Assembly (NCBI GenBank): GCA_019009955.1
Contig: CM032229.1
Location: forward strand, 75,995,001-76,059,000
Reading direction: 5' to 3'
DNA: 64,000 bases
Source: Riptortus pedestris
Lineage: Eukaryota > Arthropoda > Insecta > Hemiptera > Alydidae
The notes beneath the pieces were generated by a model. It saw only the letters and a program-made list of their open reading frames with translations. It was not told where the DNA came from and made no database searches. Below are positions 42,936 through 54,610 of the stretch, piece by piece. Both the position numbers and the translations under genes were made by a program. Positions within the stretch are counted from its first letter, which is position 1. The number at the start of each line of letters is the position of its first letter.

Positions 42936-45557
42936 GACTTCGTACGTCGTATATATTTGAATTCATTTTTGCTGTGGCTCCATCACATGAACACATTCAA
43001 CAGTTTTGTCTAAGTTCCGAATTCTGTTGTATTTATAATATTTCTTTAAATATAAAATAGTAAAATTATTCTGAAGGTTTATATATTTATTAAGATATAA
43101 TTTTGCCGGCTATCAGTTTCAGCAGTCGTCTCTCCTTTATAAGTAAATTTTATAAGGCTTTCAGGACATCTTCAACATGCGACTTCTCAACTAGTTATTT
43201 ATTTTATTTATTTCAGGGAACCTTTTTTTTTTAAAAAAAAAAGTATTCAAGAAGACTCATGATGATGATGAGCGAAGTAATCGCAAATTTGTAGTGAGGA
43301 AGTAAAGAGGACTCTCGGAGCAGATAGCTAAAATGATATCTTGATCTTTTCCTAGCAGACTAGAAATATTTATTGCATGACCCAGGAAATGGGGTTTTAT
43401 TTTGTATGAAGATAATAAAAGCTTCCATATGGAATGTCCTTGATATTTTATTTACAATAATCACCAAGTTTGATTGATAGTCAAGATGCGCAAAGCAGAA
43501 ATAATAACTGGTGTTTAATTCATCCTTTTGAAATAACGTGGTATGTTTTTTTTTCTTCACTTCAATAGTAGTTGTTCCGAAGTATATATTTTTGATATCA
43601 CTGCCAAGACCATAATGGAACTTGAAGCACATGAAAAAGTAGATGAGTTTCAGATAATTGCACAATGTGCGTTTCAGAATGTTGGAGCTTATATACTCAG
43701 AAAAATAGTAGAAAACATAATTTGAGTATGTGCTTCATAAGAAAAGACAGTAGGTGTACCTTTTAATTATAGAGCTTTTGATTGTGTTTTTATGAAATTT
43801 GATAATACGGAATCATATTTTAAATTTGTGTGTCGTTTTTATTGCATACATGATTTGACACTTCTCTTCATTTGGTAAGATGCTGCAGTGTAATAGAAAA
43901 TAATTTGACGATAGTGTCAAGATATTTTGAGGGAACTTATTTCACTTATTTAATAATAAAATGTTTTACTTTTATGTGACGGTTTTGCTAAAAGAACAAT
44001 TCATTTCTTTGCATTATGAATACTAATGGAGCTAGTTCAGGACTAAATTGAATTATGAATGGAATAAAAATTCAACAAATACTAATAAGAAAGTAAAATA
44101 GAAATTAAGACTTGGCTTAAAGGTCTCTGGAACCAAAGTAAACAATTAGAGATGTTAAAACTGAACGACGACGACTTCCCTGTAAGAAAAGCAGCTTCAG
44201 CTCTGTTGGAGTTTGAGCAGATTAATTAGGAAGAGTTAACAAACAGTATTCTCGAACTCGACTGAGACGATGGGAATTGTGGTTTTGTGGCTCTTTGTCA
44301 CTAATATATCTGAATAGCACTCAAGTCTAAATGTTTTACTCAGAGAGCTTACTGACTCGATACAGTCTTGGGGGAACATCTCACGGTAAATAAATATACC
44401 TTGGCAATTTTGCCATTGGATGTGAATTTCCTCTAATCTGATCTTAATACTAATGATTAGGATTACGATTAGAATTTAATAAAAACAAAGATTGGCTATA
44501 ATAGTTTTGTAATCTTGGTTCTGATTATGATTATAATTTTGAAATCTTTCGTGCAATCAAAATTACATGGTTGCATTGAACAGCACTCAGAAATACAATT
44601 TTATATTTCATTTCTACATCGCGGTGTCGACGTCTTTTTATAGGAAGTCAATTATTTTTCATAATACATTAATTAAAAGTAAAGTACAATATTAAAAAGT
44701 ATTATTTAAACGTAGAAAAGTAGTTACTATTTGTGAAATAAATTCAAAATAGGTGAATAGGGATGATTAAACTAGCCACTTAGATTTCCTACACCAAAAA
44801 TGGTAGTAGATTTTGATTCAACACTCCAATAAAGAGCCATTTTGAAAATGAGTGACCTTAGATCCTTCTAAGATTCTTAAAAACCACTCGCAGGCCAGGA
44901 TTCTTTTAAATAATTCAACACGAATTTGGAGGGTCGGTAAATATTCTAAACATGACACTTACTGGTTCCACGAGAACGTTATTAATAAAATATAGGGTTT
45001 ATTATGAAAAAAAAAATAACAGATATTTTTTGATAACACAGATTTTATGTACATAGATTAATATGATTTTTCCTTTTCTAAAGAGCTCAAAAACAAAATT
45101 AGATGAACTTTAGATAATTTAATAATTGTGAAGTCCTCTAGAAAATACAGCTAGAAAAAAAAGTTCTTTCTTTTCAAAAATATTTCTACGCAAAAATTTT
45201 TCGTTGTGCAACATAGAAACCAGCCGCTACGTTTTTGTTGTAAAAAAATCTTTGACTACACTTATTCAAAGTTTTAACCTTATTTATTTTAGGATTAAGA
45301 TAGTTTTTAGCGTAGAATTTATAGGTTTGTTTTTTTTCGAATTGTTTCTGATGGAGAACCAAAAACTTTAAAGTTTGGACAAAAATTTTAATAGAGGTTA
45401 GAGATGCTGAGGTAAATTTGAGAGTTTATACATAAGTCAAATTAAATCGGTTTGTCCAGAAAGGATTACACAGAGTTCACTGTACTTCCAAACCAGGAAA
45501 ACAATTTAGATAAGCAAAATGTGTTTATGGTGCCCTCACGTGAAGTACATGTTTATG
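42936..45557. other. Unique DNA, no gene seen
   Basis: Frames at 43360-43665 (minus, 101 codons) and 43543-43725 (plus) overlap each other and have no known domain. 44100-44360 is GC-richer, with CAGATTAATTAGGAAG and GAACGACGACGACTTCCC. A short A/T run sits at about 43227-43245. No repeat recognised. Confidence 0.35.
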
Positions 45558-46026
45558 ATTTTAGCAGATTTTCCTTAAGGGAAATCAGCTATTGAGTTCG
45601 TACTCAGAAGCGATTTTCGAAAGCTCTTTACTCGAAAATGTTTATTTTATCAATACCATTGCTGTTTGAGTCAAAACTAAAGATTATATTTGTTATTGAC
45701 TTAAATCTGGAATAGTGGTGGTTTATAGAGTAGGGGAGGATTAGAAAATTCGCAATATTTTCGTTATTATGAGCCTGATCTTAAAATTTTATAGAACCAA
45801 TCTTGTTAAACTTTTGATTTTCTACAATTGTTGCTGAATTAATTTTATTTTTTTTCATTAAACCAGTTATTCGTAGTTTCTTGTCTTTTGCCTTCACTAA
45901 CCCCCCTCCCCCCTTCTGCTCAGCGGGTTTTTACATATAAGTAGAGAATGGAGAGTGGTGATATGAGATAACAATTGTTATACCGGCACTTGGGAAATCT
46001 GCTTAGATTACTGCGTGACGGGCGTT
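45558..46026 (+). mobile_element. M repeat copy 17 (module C, internal deletion)
   Basis: Starts TTTTAGCAGATTTTCCTTAA and GGGAAATCAGCTATTGAG. It skips from the GCGATTTTCGAAAG block to an internal unit without the (TA)n slot, then GTGGTTTATAGAGTAGGGGA and TTATGAGCCTGATC. Module C follows with CTCAGCGGGTTTTTACATAT. It ends GGGAAATCTGCTTAGATTAC and TGCGTGACGGGCG. Confidence 0.8.
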
Positions 46027-48251
46027 TTTTGACTGCATTCATTTTATTATGATTAAAGTGATTGCGATTAACAACATAACACGGTTCCCAACTACAACTT
46101 TAAAAAGCTAATCACATAACATGTCTACCTTTAGTATACGCTACGATTGCATTAACTTTAAGAAAGTCCGTTATGTAGGGCCTACATAACTAAACAGAAA
46201 CCCGTAGTACTGGTAAGAGAGTCATCTCTCCTTGCCGTCTATTACCTATTTTTCCCGTATTATGAAGCCTTTGTAAACAGAATTCGAAATATACTCTTGA
46301 TAATCATCGTATTAATTTTTCCAATCCTAGGATCTTGTTACTTTCTCCTATATAATTCGTAATTAATATAATGTATTGTAGCCCGTATAATCAATTATAT
46401 TCTCTGTCCAAGACTTGTCGAGAACTCATGACTTGTCATATTTGTCGACTCGAGAGGCAAATTTAAATATAATGACGGTTTTTGAGGATGTTTTCAAATT
46501 TATCCCGAGTTGTTTTAGAAGTACTCCGGAAGCTGTTTCCTTTTTTGGAAGAAATTAAGGCGTTTTGAAATTTTTAAATGTAAATTTTATTAAGAAAATA
46601 GACAATTAAGCTAAATTTCATGTATTTTTAAAAATAACTAATGTAAGAAAAAAATTGTTTTTATGGATTTTTAGAAATATTTGTTTTGCAAAATGTTAGC
46701 TAGCTCGTTTCCCTTTTTGAGGAATTTTGAGGGTTCGCCAGAAACCCTTTTTCCCTCCACTAAGCTGTTCTCAAACCCTCCCTGCTACATTAAAAATTGT
46801 TCGTTTTCATTAGGACTTTGAACTTGCTTTATAAGAACCATCATTAGTTTAATGAAATATACGTTAGTCAATAATACGCTTCTTGACGTATTCTGTTAAA
46901 AAAAATAAAGATTATTTTTGTTAAGGGTCACATAATGCAACAAAATCCTGAGTTCTAAGCTAATTAAAAATCGTTTGTATCCTGAAAATGAGTATCCCTG
47001 ATTAATTTTATCAGTTAAAGGTGGTCACTAATTATATAAAAATAAAAGTATAGAATGATAATTAATACTTCCGACCTCTTCTTCCAATAATATTTACTTT
47101 TGTGAAGTAAGAGATTACTCCCAGTGATCAGTATTGTCAACCGAAGTTTTACTCCCATAAATGTGATACAGAGGTATTAATTGCAAACTTGAAAAACTAA
47201 GGACTTTATTCATAATAACTGATCCTAGAATTATTTCTAATTAATTGCAAAACCCGTTGGTAAAGTTCTGGAAAGTATACCAATACTAAGTATTTAAAGT
47301 GAACTCAAGCATTGAGTTTATTCAAAGCACCTTCTTTAATTCTGGCCAGATATCTTGAACGATGGATAATGAATTACTGAAAATCCGCAAAGCAGTAATA
47401 AAACTTTGCGAAAGATAAGCAACGTTTTTCCTTTTCATCCTTTGCTTTAACGTTTTCACAGACTCAACAGTAAAATGTATAGCTAATTACAGCAAAACCC
47501 TATTTATTTTAAACTAAGTTAACATTTAACTACACTATTGCTTGAAGTCTGAATAAAATCATTGTGCCAAGTCAAATCACACCCTACAGGTTTATCTGTA
47601 CATGAAGTGTATTCATTTCATTACAGATCTTTTTTGTACAGCATTAACACTTTTTTTATATAATTAATAAATATAGATTAGGTTAAATATTAAAAAGAGC
47701 AAATAATAATTAGCACACTTTGTGTAGTATCAAACATTACTTATGCTGCCTATATCTCTTTTGCTCACGAAAGCAACTATTATTTCTTACTGTTTTTTTA
47801 TTGGAGAAGGAATTTGTTTATTACTTATTTTTCTGCAGCGTTTTAATTAGTTTGTTGTACGAGGTCATTCTCTTGGGAGAACCTTCTTCAGATTATTTCA
47901 AAATAATTTTAAATTTTTCTAACTTTTTTCAAACAAATTATATACTTTTGATATCTCTAAAGGTCTTTTATTCTTGAATATGTGATTTAAATTATATTCA
48001 CATTGCCATTTTAGGACTAGTATTTTTATTTATGTCTTGAAAACCTTGTATTTTTATTTATTAACACTGAAAACCTCTATAGAGCCCTCATGGCTTAACA
48101 CGACTTACTGAAGGTAGCCCACACATTCCCATAAAACTCCGACATTTACATGACATTAACATATACTCACAAATTTAGAAGTATTACATTTTAAAATCCT
48201 TTTTAATCCTTCTTAAATTAAATCTTTTTAACTCCAGCTAAAATGTTTTAC

Positions 48252-48252
<1 letters not shown>
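46027..48252. other. Unique DNA, no gene seen
   Basis: The 85-codon frame at 47720-47977 is hydrophobic by AT bias and not convincing. No repeat family recognised. Confidence 0.35.
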
Positions 48253-48323
<71 letters not shown>

Positions 48324-48329
48324 CGCGCG
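48253..48329. repeat. (TG)n-(CG)n compound microsatellite
   Basis: About 30 TG units followed by GCGCGCGCGC. The alternating purine-pyrimidine run can adopt Z-DNA. It directly precedes repeat L copy 1. Confidence 0.95.
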
Positions 48330-48560
48330 AACTTTTCTATGTGTATAGGGGAAGTGGGAGCATATGATTGTAAATATTTTAGATATTAGAAAATTTAACC
48401 TGTTCATTTTATTAATGTCCATACTAATTTTTATTTATTTGATTTTAGTTTTAATTTTAACCATTGAAAGTGTATAATTGTTTCCATAATTTTATTAGTC
48501 TTTATAGCTTTCTAGTTTTTTTTTTGTTTTTGAATTTAATATTTTTTTTTTATTTTTTGA
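48330..48560 (+). mobile_element. Repeat L copy 1 (probable LINE 3' UTR)
   Basis: GAAGTGGGAGCATATGATTG, TTTATTTGATTTTAGTTTTA, AACCATTGAAAGTGTATAAT and TAGTCTTTATAGCTTTCTAG match 61768-61945 in order. Both copies follow a (TG)n tract. The second copy continues to a LINE-like TAAATAAATAAA tail, so this one is probably a 3'-truncated UTR. Confidence 0.7.
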
Positions 48561-48998
48561 TTCATAATAATATGGAGGAGAGATAACTGAGCTAGTTTGG
48601 CCCCTAGAGTATGACACAAGCGCAAAGCTCCCAGATATGAGAGTTCTCCACATCAAAGGGGGAGGAAACACAAACAAATGGTTCGACTATAAGCCAATAA
48701 TCCAGAGATGACTAAATAGAGAGGGGATTGTAGGTAATTTAACTTGTTCACGAATATTGCTAGCATTGGTTTCAGATGCCTCCGCTTATTAGCAACCAGC
48801 ATCTCAAACCAAATCAACACTCTGATACCCATTTCATCAAAGTCATGCCACTGTATTCAGTAACCGTAATACGATCCTGTAGAGCTACTCATCATACTAA
48901 TGAGGTATTGTTATATAAAATAGCATTCCGATTCCAATTACTTAATGAATATTTTATAGTATTATTTTCCTATGATTTGTGTGTTTATCTGCTATAAG
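48561..48998. other. Spacer
   Basis: Short frames at 48495-48677 (minus) and 48776-48997 (plus) have no domain. Confidence 0.3.

Positions 48999-49046
<48 letters not shown>
48999..49046. repeat. (TA)n tract
   Basis: About 23 TA units. No M text is recognisable at either side here. Confidence 0.95.
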
Positions 49047-49048
<2 letters not shown>

Positions 49049-49164
49049 AGACAAAAAATTGTTATTTTTCTTTCATTTTCAGTAAATAAGATTCCCCAAG
49101 CGTATTCAGAATTATAACTCCTTATCAAGGGGTTCCTTTTTCTCTAAAATAACTGTTTACAATT

Positions 49165-49305
49165 TTTTTTTTAATACATTCCATTTATAATATATCTCTT
49201 ATTATTGTTTCATTACCTGAATTTATGATGTGCATGTATATGCTTAACTAGCATTGTAAATGTTTGTTTTCTAATCACACTAAGAGGTATAATAATTTAT
49301 TTCCA
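49165..49305 (+). repeat. Dispersed repeat Y, copy 1
   Basis: AATACATTCCATTTATAATA, TATCTCTTATTATTGTTTCA, TATGATGTGCATGTATATGC and TAACTAGCATTGTAAATGTT match the minus strand of 52155-52290 almost base for base. Confidence 0.8.
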
Positions 49306-49610
49306 ATTCCATTAAACTCACATGTATATATGTTCAATTACAACAGGCCAATAATTAAGTTGAGTTGAATAGTCAACGATTATAATGAGAATATTACTTT
49401 CCTGGCAATTGTTATTTATCGTGTATATTTTTGTACTTTCTGTTCGGTGAATTATTTTTGCATTTGTACATTACATTATTTTTTTAATATTATATTAGTT
49501 TAACTAGCATTTCTTAAATCTTAAATTCCATTCTTTATTTCTTCAAGCACGAGATATAGTTCAAAGATAGTCTCAGCTCTGTTGAATAGAGCGCAAATCA
49601 TCCAGCAATA
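49306..49610. other. AT-rich spacer
   Basis: Nothing recognised. Confidence 0.3.
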
Positions 49611-49650
49611 TTGAATCCTATCCAGGAGATGACGAAAAAGAGTTCCGTTC

Positions 49651-49658
<8 letters not shown>

Positions 49659-49748
<90 letters not shown>

Positions 49749-49750
49749 AT
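49659..49750. repeat. (TA)n-(TG)n-(GA)n compound microsatellite in M copy 18
   Basis: Three dinucleotide types in series at the M slot. A further (GA)n run lies at 49797-49818 inside the LTR. Confidence 0.95.
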
Positions 49751-49763
49751 GGCAAGTATATAT

Positions 49764-50169
49764 TGTTGCGAAAATTAAATACATGAATAATCCTTCAGAG
49801 AGAGAGAGAGAGAGAGAGTCGCGTATTTGGAAAGTGTGACGTAGATCAAAGAAACCGACAGAAAGTTCTAGCCCCTTATAGACTCGTCCAGCCTAGCGTC
49901 GAAGGAACCAGACAATTCCCCTTTGATGTATGCCGACAACCTATATAAGAACAGCGAGCCGCGATCGAGTCAGTTTTTATGCTCAGCGATCTTGATGGTC
50001 ACATCAGTGCGACTTCGTGCAGTGCGGTAAAGTGTTTTTAGAAGAAGAACAGTGTTGTGCCGTGACTGTAACTAACAGTTTAGTGAAACTTGCGAGTATT
50101 TAATTTTGGCAATTCAAAAGTACTCTTATTAAAAAAGTTTATTACTGGTTTTTGGTAATAAAAAAACGT

Positions 50170-50173
<4 letters not shown>
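49764..50173 (+). mobile_element. Solo LTR (410 bp) inserted in M copy 18
   Basis: The termini TGTTGCG and CGTAACA form the imperfect TG...CA inverted ends of an LTR, bracketed by a possible 4-bp ATAT duplication in the TA tract. Inside, CTATATAAG (about 49941) is followed 28 bp later by TCAGT (49970-49974), the arthropod initiator, so the start of transcription would fall about 30 bp after the TATA box. An A-rich polyadenylation-like AATAAAAAAACG lies near the 3' end. No internal region or second LTR is nearby, so it is a solo LTR left by recombination. A 4-bp duplication leans to Gypsy-type. Confidence 0.8.
49941..49975 (+). promoter_or_regulatory. LTR core promoter: TATA box plus TCAGT initiator
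   Basis: CTATATAAGAACAGCG then GCGATCGAGTCAGTTTTT. The spacing from TATATAA (49942) to the A of TCAGT (49972) is 30 nt, as expected for RNA polymerase II promoters in arthropods. Confidence 0.65.

Positions 50174-50175
<2 letters not shown>

Positions 50176-50211
<36 letters not shown>
50176..50211. repeat. (TA)n after the solo LTR
   Basis: The continuation of the M TA slot beyond the LTR insertion. Confidence 0.9.
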
Positions 50212-50215
<4 letters not shown>

Positions 50216-50675
50216 GTCGGTTAACGCTCTAGCTGTCGCAATTTTTGTTTGATCGTTACCGAACTCCATAATTAGTCATTTTATATAAAACGATCAAGTT
50301 CGTTAAAGGCTGAAATCGGAACAGAGGGGAATTTCCAAAATTCGAAATACAAAATGAACGAAATGAGTCGGATCGTAAAATTGCATAGAAGGAATTTTAT
50401 TGCAGGTGTAATGTGTCTATAAATATTGTTATGCACGTTTTTACACTACCTTGATTATGAACCGAGATATTTGCATTTTTTAGTTTTTGGCCTTCAGCAA
50501 ACCCTCACTCCTATTCATTTCATATTGGCAATTAGCTGTTATATTATGAAACACATCATTTGAGCCTGAATACCAAATATCGTTCTCATTGAACTGTAAC
50601 GTTTTGAGACAAATGCTAATACGTGACCCATGCAAAAAATCTGCTTAGTAAACGTAGCCCCTGGGTGACGGATTT

Positions 50676-51318
50676 AAAATGAGATTTTTTATGAGTACTG
50701 ACTAAGTTATTGAAGTGTGAAAGAAGTGGAGAAATTTCACCCTAACATTATGGAAAACATTTGGTCCATTTACGTATTTTGATCAAATATAATATGTTTA
50801 AAATTAAATCGGTGGAGAAAGTCACAAGAGATGTTCTGCCAGCAGAATCTCTCTTTAACATATGGAGTCTATTCAAGGATACGTAAGTCGTCATTCCATA
50901 TGAATATTTGATAATGAATGTTGCCATTTCTATTGTCCTACGATTATAGATTCCAAGGCCACTGCCTCCGGATCAATAGCCACATGTTTATAAGTAGTTT
51001 ACCGAGAGGACAACTTGACTGCAGATAACAGTCTGTTCGTGTAAATGCATTTCTCCTCATGTCTCAGAACTAAGATGAATATATATATCTCATTTTTCTC
51101 ACCATATTAACCTGTGCCCCTCAGACTGCACCACTGTCCTGTGATACCACAATATTCGTTAAATTCTTATAAACAGCCTTCTAGATCTAAGAAAGTTATC
51201 CAAGTTATTCTCAATACTTCATGGTAAATAGATAGGGTAATTTGAAAGATATGTTTTCGACCTACTTAACCCCCTGTGCCCAAGATTAGACTACTTAATC
51301 TTCAATATTAATTTTTTC
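50676..51318. other. Unique spacer
   Basis: No family or gene recognised. 51110-51300 is slightly GC-richer. Confidence 0.3.
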
Positions 51319-51489
51319 AGCTTATCATATTAATGAGCAAGTTATCTGAAATACAGCGATTCAATACATTACCGTCTAAATGTAGTATACAATTTTACTA
51401 GCAGAATTCCCTTAAGGGAAATCAGCTATTGAGGTCTTACTCATGACGGGAGTTTCGAAATTTTTCTTCAAATGTTCACCGGTCCTACC
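51319..51489 (+). repeat. Large inverted repeat, left arm (contains M 5' block, fragment 19)
   Basis: AGCTTATCATATTAATGAGC, CAATACATTACCGTCTAAAT and GTAGTATACAATTTTAC, then the M start AGCAGAATTCCCTTAAGGGA through CACCGGTCCTACC. The whole 170 bp recurs inverted at 52322-52491, including about 80 bp that do not belong to M. Confidence 0.85.
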
Positions 51490-52154
51490 TGAACATATCT
51501 AGAGAGGAAAATATTATAAGCAGCCCGTAGTGTTGAAGAGCTCTCGTAAGGTGGCAACCAAAATTCGGTAATTTGGAGCAATCTCTTCGTGAAATTCAGC
51601 ACTTCTTGCTGCACTACATTGTTTAAAGCGAGCCGTAGAAGTATTGTGCAGTTATAATTACATTTAATAGCAGCAATGTAATCCCTTATAGAACTACTCG
51701 CTTATCGATCGGGATTAATAGTATATGTGAAGTTGTTTGTAACATTCGAGGCACGGAAGTAAAAAGTAAACAGACTTAATGCGTTGTTTACTTTTCTGAT
51801 TCTCCACATTAGAATTTTAGTAATTTTGGTAATTTAGATGTTATTGAGTTAGAGAGAAAGCGTACAAACATGTTTTCTTCTCAATTTACTGTTGATCTTA
51901 CATTCATTCTAACTAACTAGAGTGACTATATGCTAGTCAACAACTGAACAAGCCGGTCTTCGTCTGGAAGGTTCTCCTATAAGACAACCTCCGTTTTTAG
52001 TGGCTAACTTATTAAATGATCATGGTTAAGGCGACTTTTTTGATAATTGTTTTCAAAAATGTAAATATTGAAGTAGGAATGCGGCAGAGGGAAAACGGCT
52101 TTATATTGTGCCGTTATTCAATTAAATATAACATAATTTTTGAATTGAAAATAA
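51490..52154. other. Loop of the large inverted repeat
   Basis: Unique sequence with GC-richer parts (GCAGCCCGTAGTGTTGAAGA at about 51519, CCGGTCTTCGTCTGGAAGG at about 51953). No frame recognised. Confidence 0.35.
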
Positions 52155-52290
52155 AGTATTATTATAATAGTTAGTGTGATAATACAAACACTTACAATGC
52201 TAATTAAGCATATACATGCACATCATAAGTTTAGGCAATGAAATAATAATAAGAGATATATTGTAAATGGAATGTATTAAAAAGAGAATT
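52155..52290 (-). repeat. Dispersed repeat Y, copy 2
   Basis: The minus strand matches 49165-49305. It runs directly into M text (TTTTGAACGAAACTCTTTTT) at about 52290. Confidence 0.8.
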
Positions 52291-52491
52291 TTGAACGAAA
52301 CTCTTTTTCGTCATCACTTGGGTTTAATCGATGGACATTTGAAGACATTTTTCGAAAATTGCGTCATGATTACGACCTCAATAGCTGATTTCCCTTAAAA
52401 GGGATTCTGCTAATAAAATTGTATACTACATTTAGACGGTAATGTATTGAATCACTGTATTTTAGATAAATTGCTCATTAATATGATAAGC
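52290..52491 (-). repeat. Large inverted repeat, right arm (contains M 5' block, fragment 20)
   Basis: TTTTGAACGAAACTC, AATCGATGGACATTTGAAGA, TCATGATTACGACCTCAATA, GCTGATTTCCC and GATTCTGCTAATAAAATTGT, then ATACTACATTTAGACGGTAA up to GATAAGCT. It pairs with 51319-51489 over about 170 bp. Confidence 0.85.
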
Positions 52492-53085
52492 TAGAATCGG
52501 ACATTTATTTTTTTACTATGTTTTTAAATTACATTATTATAATTATTTTATATTTTTTAGGGTATTCTCAACGATTTACGGCATTATTCTTTATCCTTTT
52601 TAATTGTTTATGCTATGTCAAATGGGTTTTACTGAAAAGAAATAAAATTTCGAGACTAGAGGGTTATTTCACATGCATTACATCCAATATAAAGAAAAAT
52701 TGACATTTTTTTCACATAAAGAAGGGAAACATTGTCTTCTCCTTTTCACTGTTCTACTTCAATCTTAGCTGTTTTCAGTGATTCAGGTTCAAATCTTTAA
52801 GAGCATTTCATTTAAATGTATATCATGAAGTTAGGGGTGAAACTCAAGTAATAATAACTGCTCAATGGCTTTCAATGTTCGCTGAGGTGTGAAAAAACAG
52901 AGAATGAGAAGTCTCTATTTTCTGTCATACATCTAATTATTTTACTTAAATATTTAAATGAAGAAGACCTTAAAAAGTGCTGTCTTAAAAAGTCGCAATG
53001 ACAAAAATAAAAATTTAGGCTTATTAAAAGAGTAAGTGACTCCACTCTTGATTCAAACTTTTGCAAAGAAAATTAAAATACAGAC
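52492..53085. other. AT-rich spacer
   Basis: Short frames at 52518-52703 and 52872-53066 have no domain. Confidence 0.3.
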
Positions 53086-53345
53086 TTCTTCCCTGAGGGA
53101 GAAGGAAACACTAGCCAACGCTCTATAAATAATAAAAAACCTTCAGAAGGAAACATTTAAGAGAGAGTTTGAGGGGAAAGTAAAACTGAGGAGGCTAGTC
53201 TTTGTCTTACGCCTGCGTCATCGTCCCTTGAAAACATTGTCCTGGAGGGATTAATAAATTAAATAGCCTCCAGCTATGTACCAATGGCTGGGAACTTTGT
53301 CTAAGCACCCCTTGCCCTCTTGGAAGGCTGGGGGTTGTTTCAATT
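53086..53345. promoter_or_regulatory. Conserved-looking GC-richer block
   Basis: GGGAGAAGGAAACACTAGCC, ACGCCTGCGTCATCGTCCC, GTCCTGGAGGGATTAATAAA, TTAAATAGCCTCCAGC and GGAAGGCTGGGGGTTG. GGGATTAATAAATTAAATAG holds homeodomain-like cores. No repeat or open frame, so this is candidate conserved non-coding DNA. Confidence 0.25.
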
Positions 53346-54029
53346 ATACTTAAACATGAGCTTTAACTTTGTCAACATCCTACATAATGTAATTAAATTC
53401 TACAAAACTCACCCCTTTTTTTCAATTAAAGCAAAATGCAATAAATATTTATAAGGTGACTTTGTGAGGCCATAATTTCATTTTAGACAATTAAGAAATT
53501 TCTTAACCCCAAAATATATATTTTTGTATAAGAGGTTTTATTTTAGCAGATTTTCATTATTATAAGAAAAATGAAAAATAATATGTTTTTTTTGTGATTC
53601 TTTGAGACTATTATAAATGATGTTAAGCTACTTTTTTGACAGCCACCACAAAAAAAAGAACTACACCCTTCTATCAAGTTTAGTAAAAAATAAAGTAAAT
53701 AACCATATGCATTCAGGATTTGATATGCACAATCAATGCATTAAATGATTATTTTTAAAGAGGCCATAATTAATTTATGAAGAAAAGGAATTTCCGTTAA
53801 AAGACGAAGGAAATATAGATCATGCTAGCCAAATAAGGGAGTTTTTTTTTTTATTTTAAATCGTGAATGTCCAGACTGGTTTAACATATTGTGCATACAT
53901 CTGATCCATATTCTGACTGCAGAGAGTTACTATGGTCAGACTGTTAACACACCAAATGGTTTCAAGCATAACAACCCTTTGAGGTCCTATTGGACTACAT
54001 TCTATATACCAATGTATTTCTTTGTAAAT
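53346..54029. other. Unique spacer
   Basis: Nothing recognised. The 140-codon minus frame at 53856-54278 starts in M copy 21 and runs into this spacer. Confidence 0.35.
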
Positions 54030-54422
54030 AAAACGCAGAGGCTGCTTAAACAGACGAGATTTCCCAAGTATTGCAGATTTGACAACATATATTATCCATT
54101 TTACATTTAATAAGTTGCCTATGTAAACAGCAGTTGACATTTGTGGGTGCACTAAGTGAAAACTAAAAAAATTATGCATACACCGTGGTGAATAAAATAT
54201 GTATAGAACAACAAATGTAAGAAATAGAATTTTCAATAATATAGGCCATGTATTATTTCTCCCTCTTAATAACCGCAATATTTCGAATTTTCGTTTCCCA
54301 ATCTAATCTGATATATTTTCAGCCGTTATCCGAGCCTTTTTTTTATTTTTAGATGATGATTTCTTAAATACCGATTTTGGTAACGATAAAATAAACATAG
54401 CTACTGCTAAAGCGGAAACAAT

Positions 54423-54479
<57 letters not shown>

Positions 54480-54610
54480 GTATGTTTATATGTTTATGGA
54501 CCTTATTTCTGTCATCTTTTGTGTATGATCTGTGGTATTTATAGAAATTTGAAAAAAATCACGTCCTGAGTACAATCTTAATAGCTCCCCTTAAGGAAAA
54601 TCTGCTAAAA
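54030..54610 (-). mobile_element. M repeat copy 21 (diverged, both ends present)
   Basis: The hairpin end is AAACGCAGAGGCTGCTTAAA, CAGACGAGATTTCCCAAG. Internal text includes AATAACCGCAATATTTCGAA, TTTTCAGCCGTTATCCGAGC and GGTAACGATAAAATAAACAT, then a (TA)n slot. The palindrome end is eroded (AGCTCCCCTTAAGGAAAATC, TGCTAAAA). It underlies most of the longest open frame of the window. Confidence 0.8.
54426..54477. repeat. (TA)n in M copy 21
   Basis: About 25 TA units at the M slot. Confidence 0.95.

Larger units (their letters stand above)
49611..50675 (+). mobile_element. M repeat copy 18 (module A), interrupted by a solo LTR
   Basis: The 5' block (TCCTATCCAGGAGATGACGA, GTTCCGTTCAAAATTA) leads to a (TA)n/(TG)n/(GA)n slot. 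After the LTR the M text resumes at 50176 with (TA)n, TTAACGCTCTAGCTGTCGCA, TGGCTGAAATCGG-like text, GAACCGAGATATTTGC and module A (CAAACCCTCACTCCTATTCA). It ends in AAAATCTGCTTAGTAAACG and GGGTGACGG. Confidence 0.85.

Noticed and set aside
43360..43725. Overlapping 101-codon (minus) and 60-codon (plus) frames
   Set aside because: They overlap each other in opposite directions and have AT-driven composition without domain motifs.
48228..48422. Thr-His repeat protein on the minus strand
   Set aside because: It is the translation of the TG/CG microsatellite.
53856..54278. Longest open frame (140 codons, minus strand)
   Set aside because: It lies mostly over M repeat copy 21, has no domain, and its start and end fall at repeat-derived positions.
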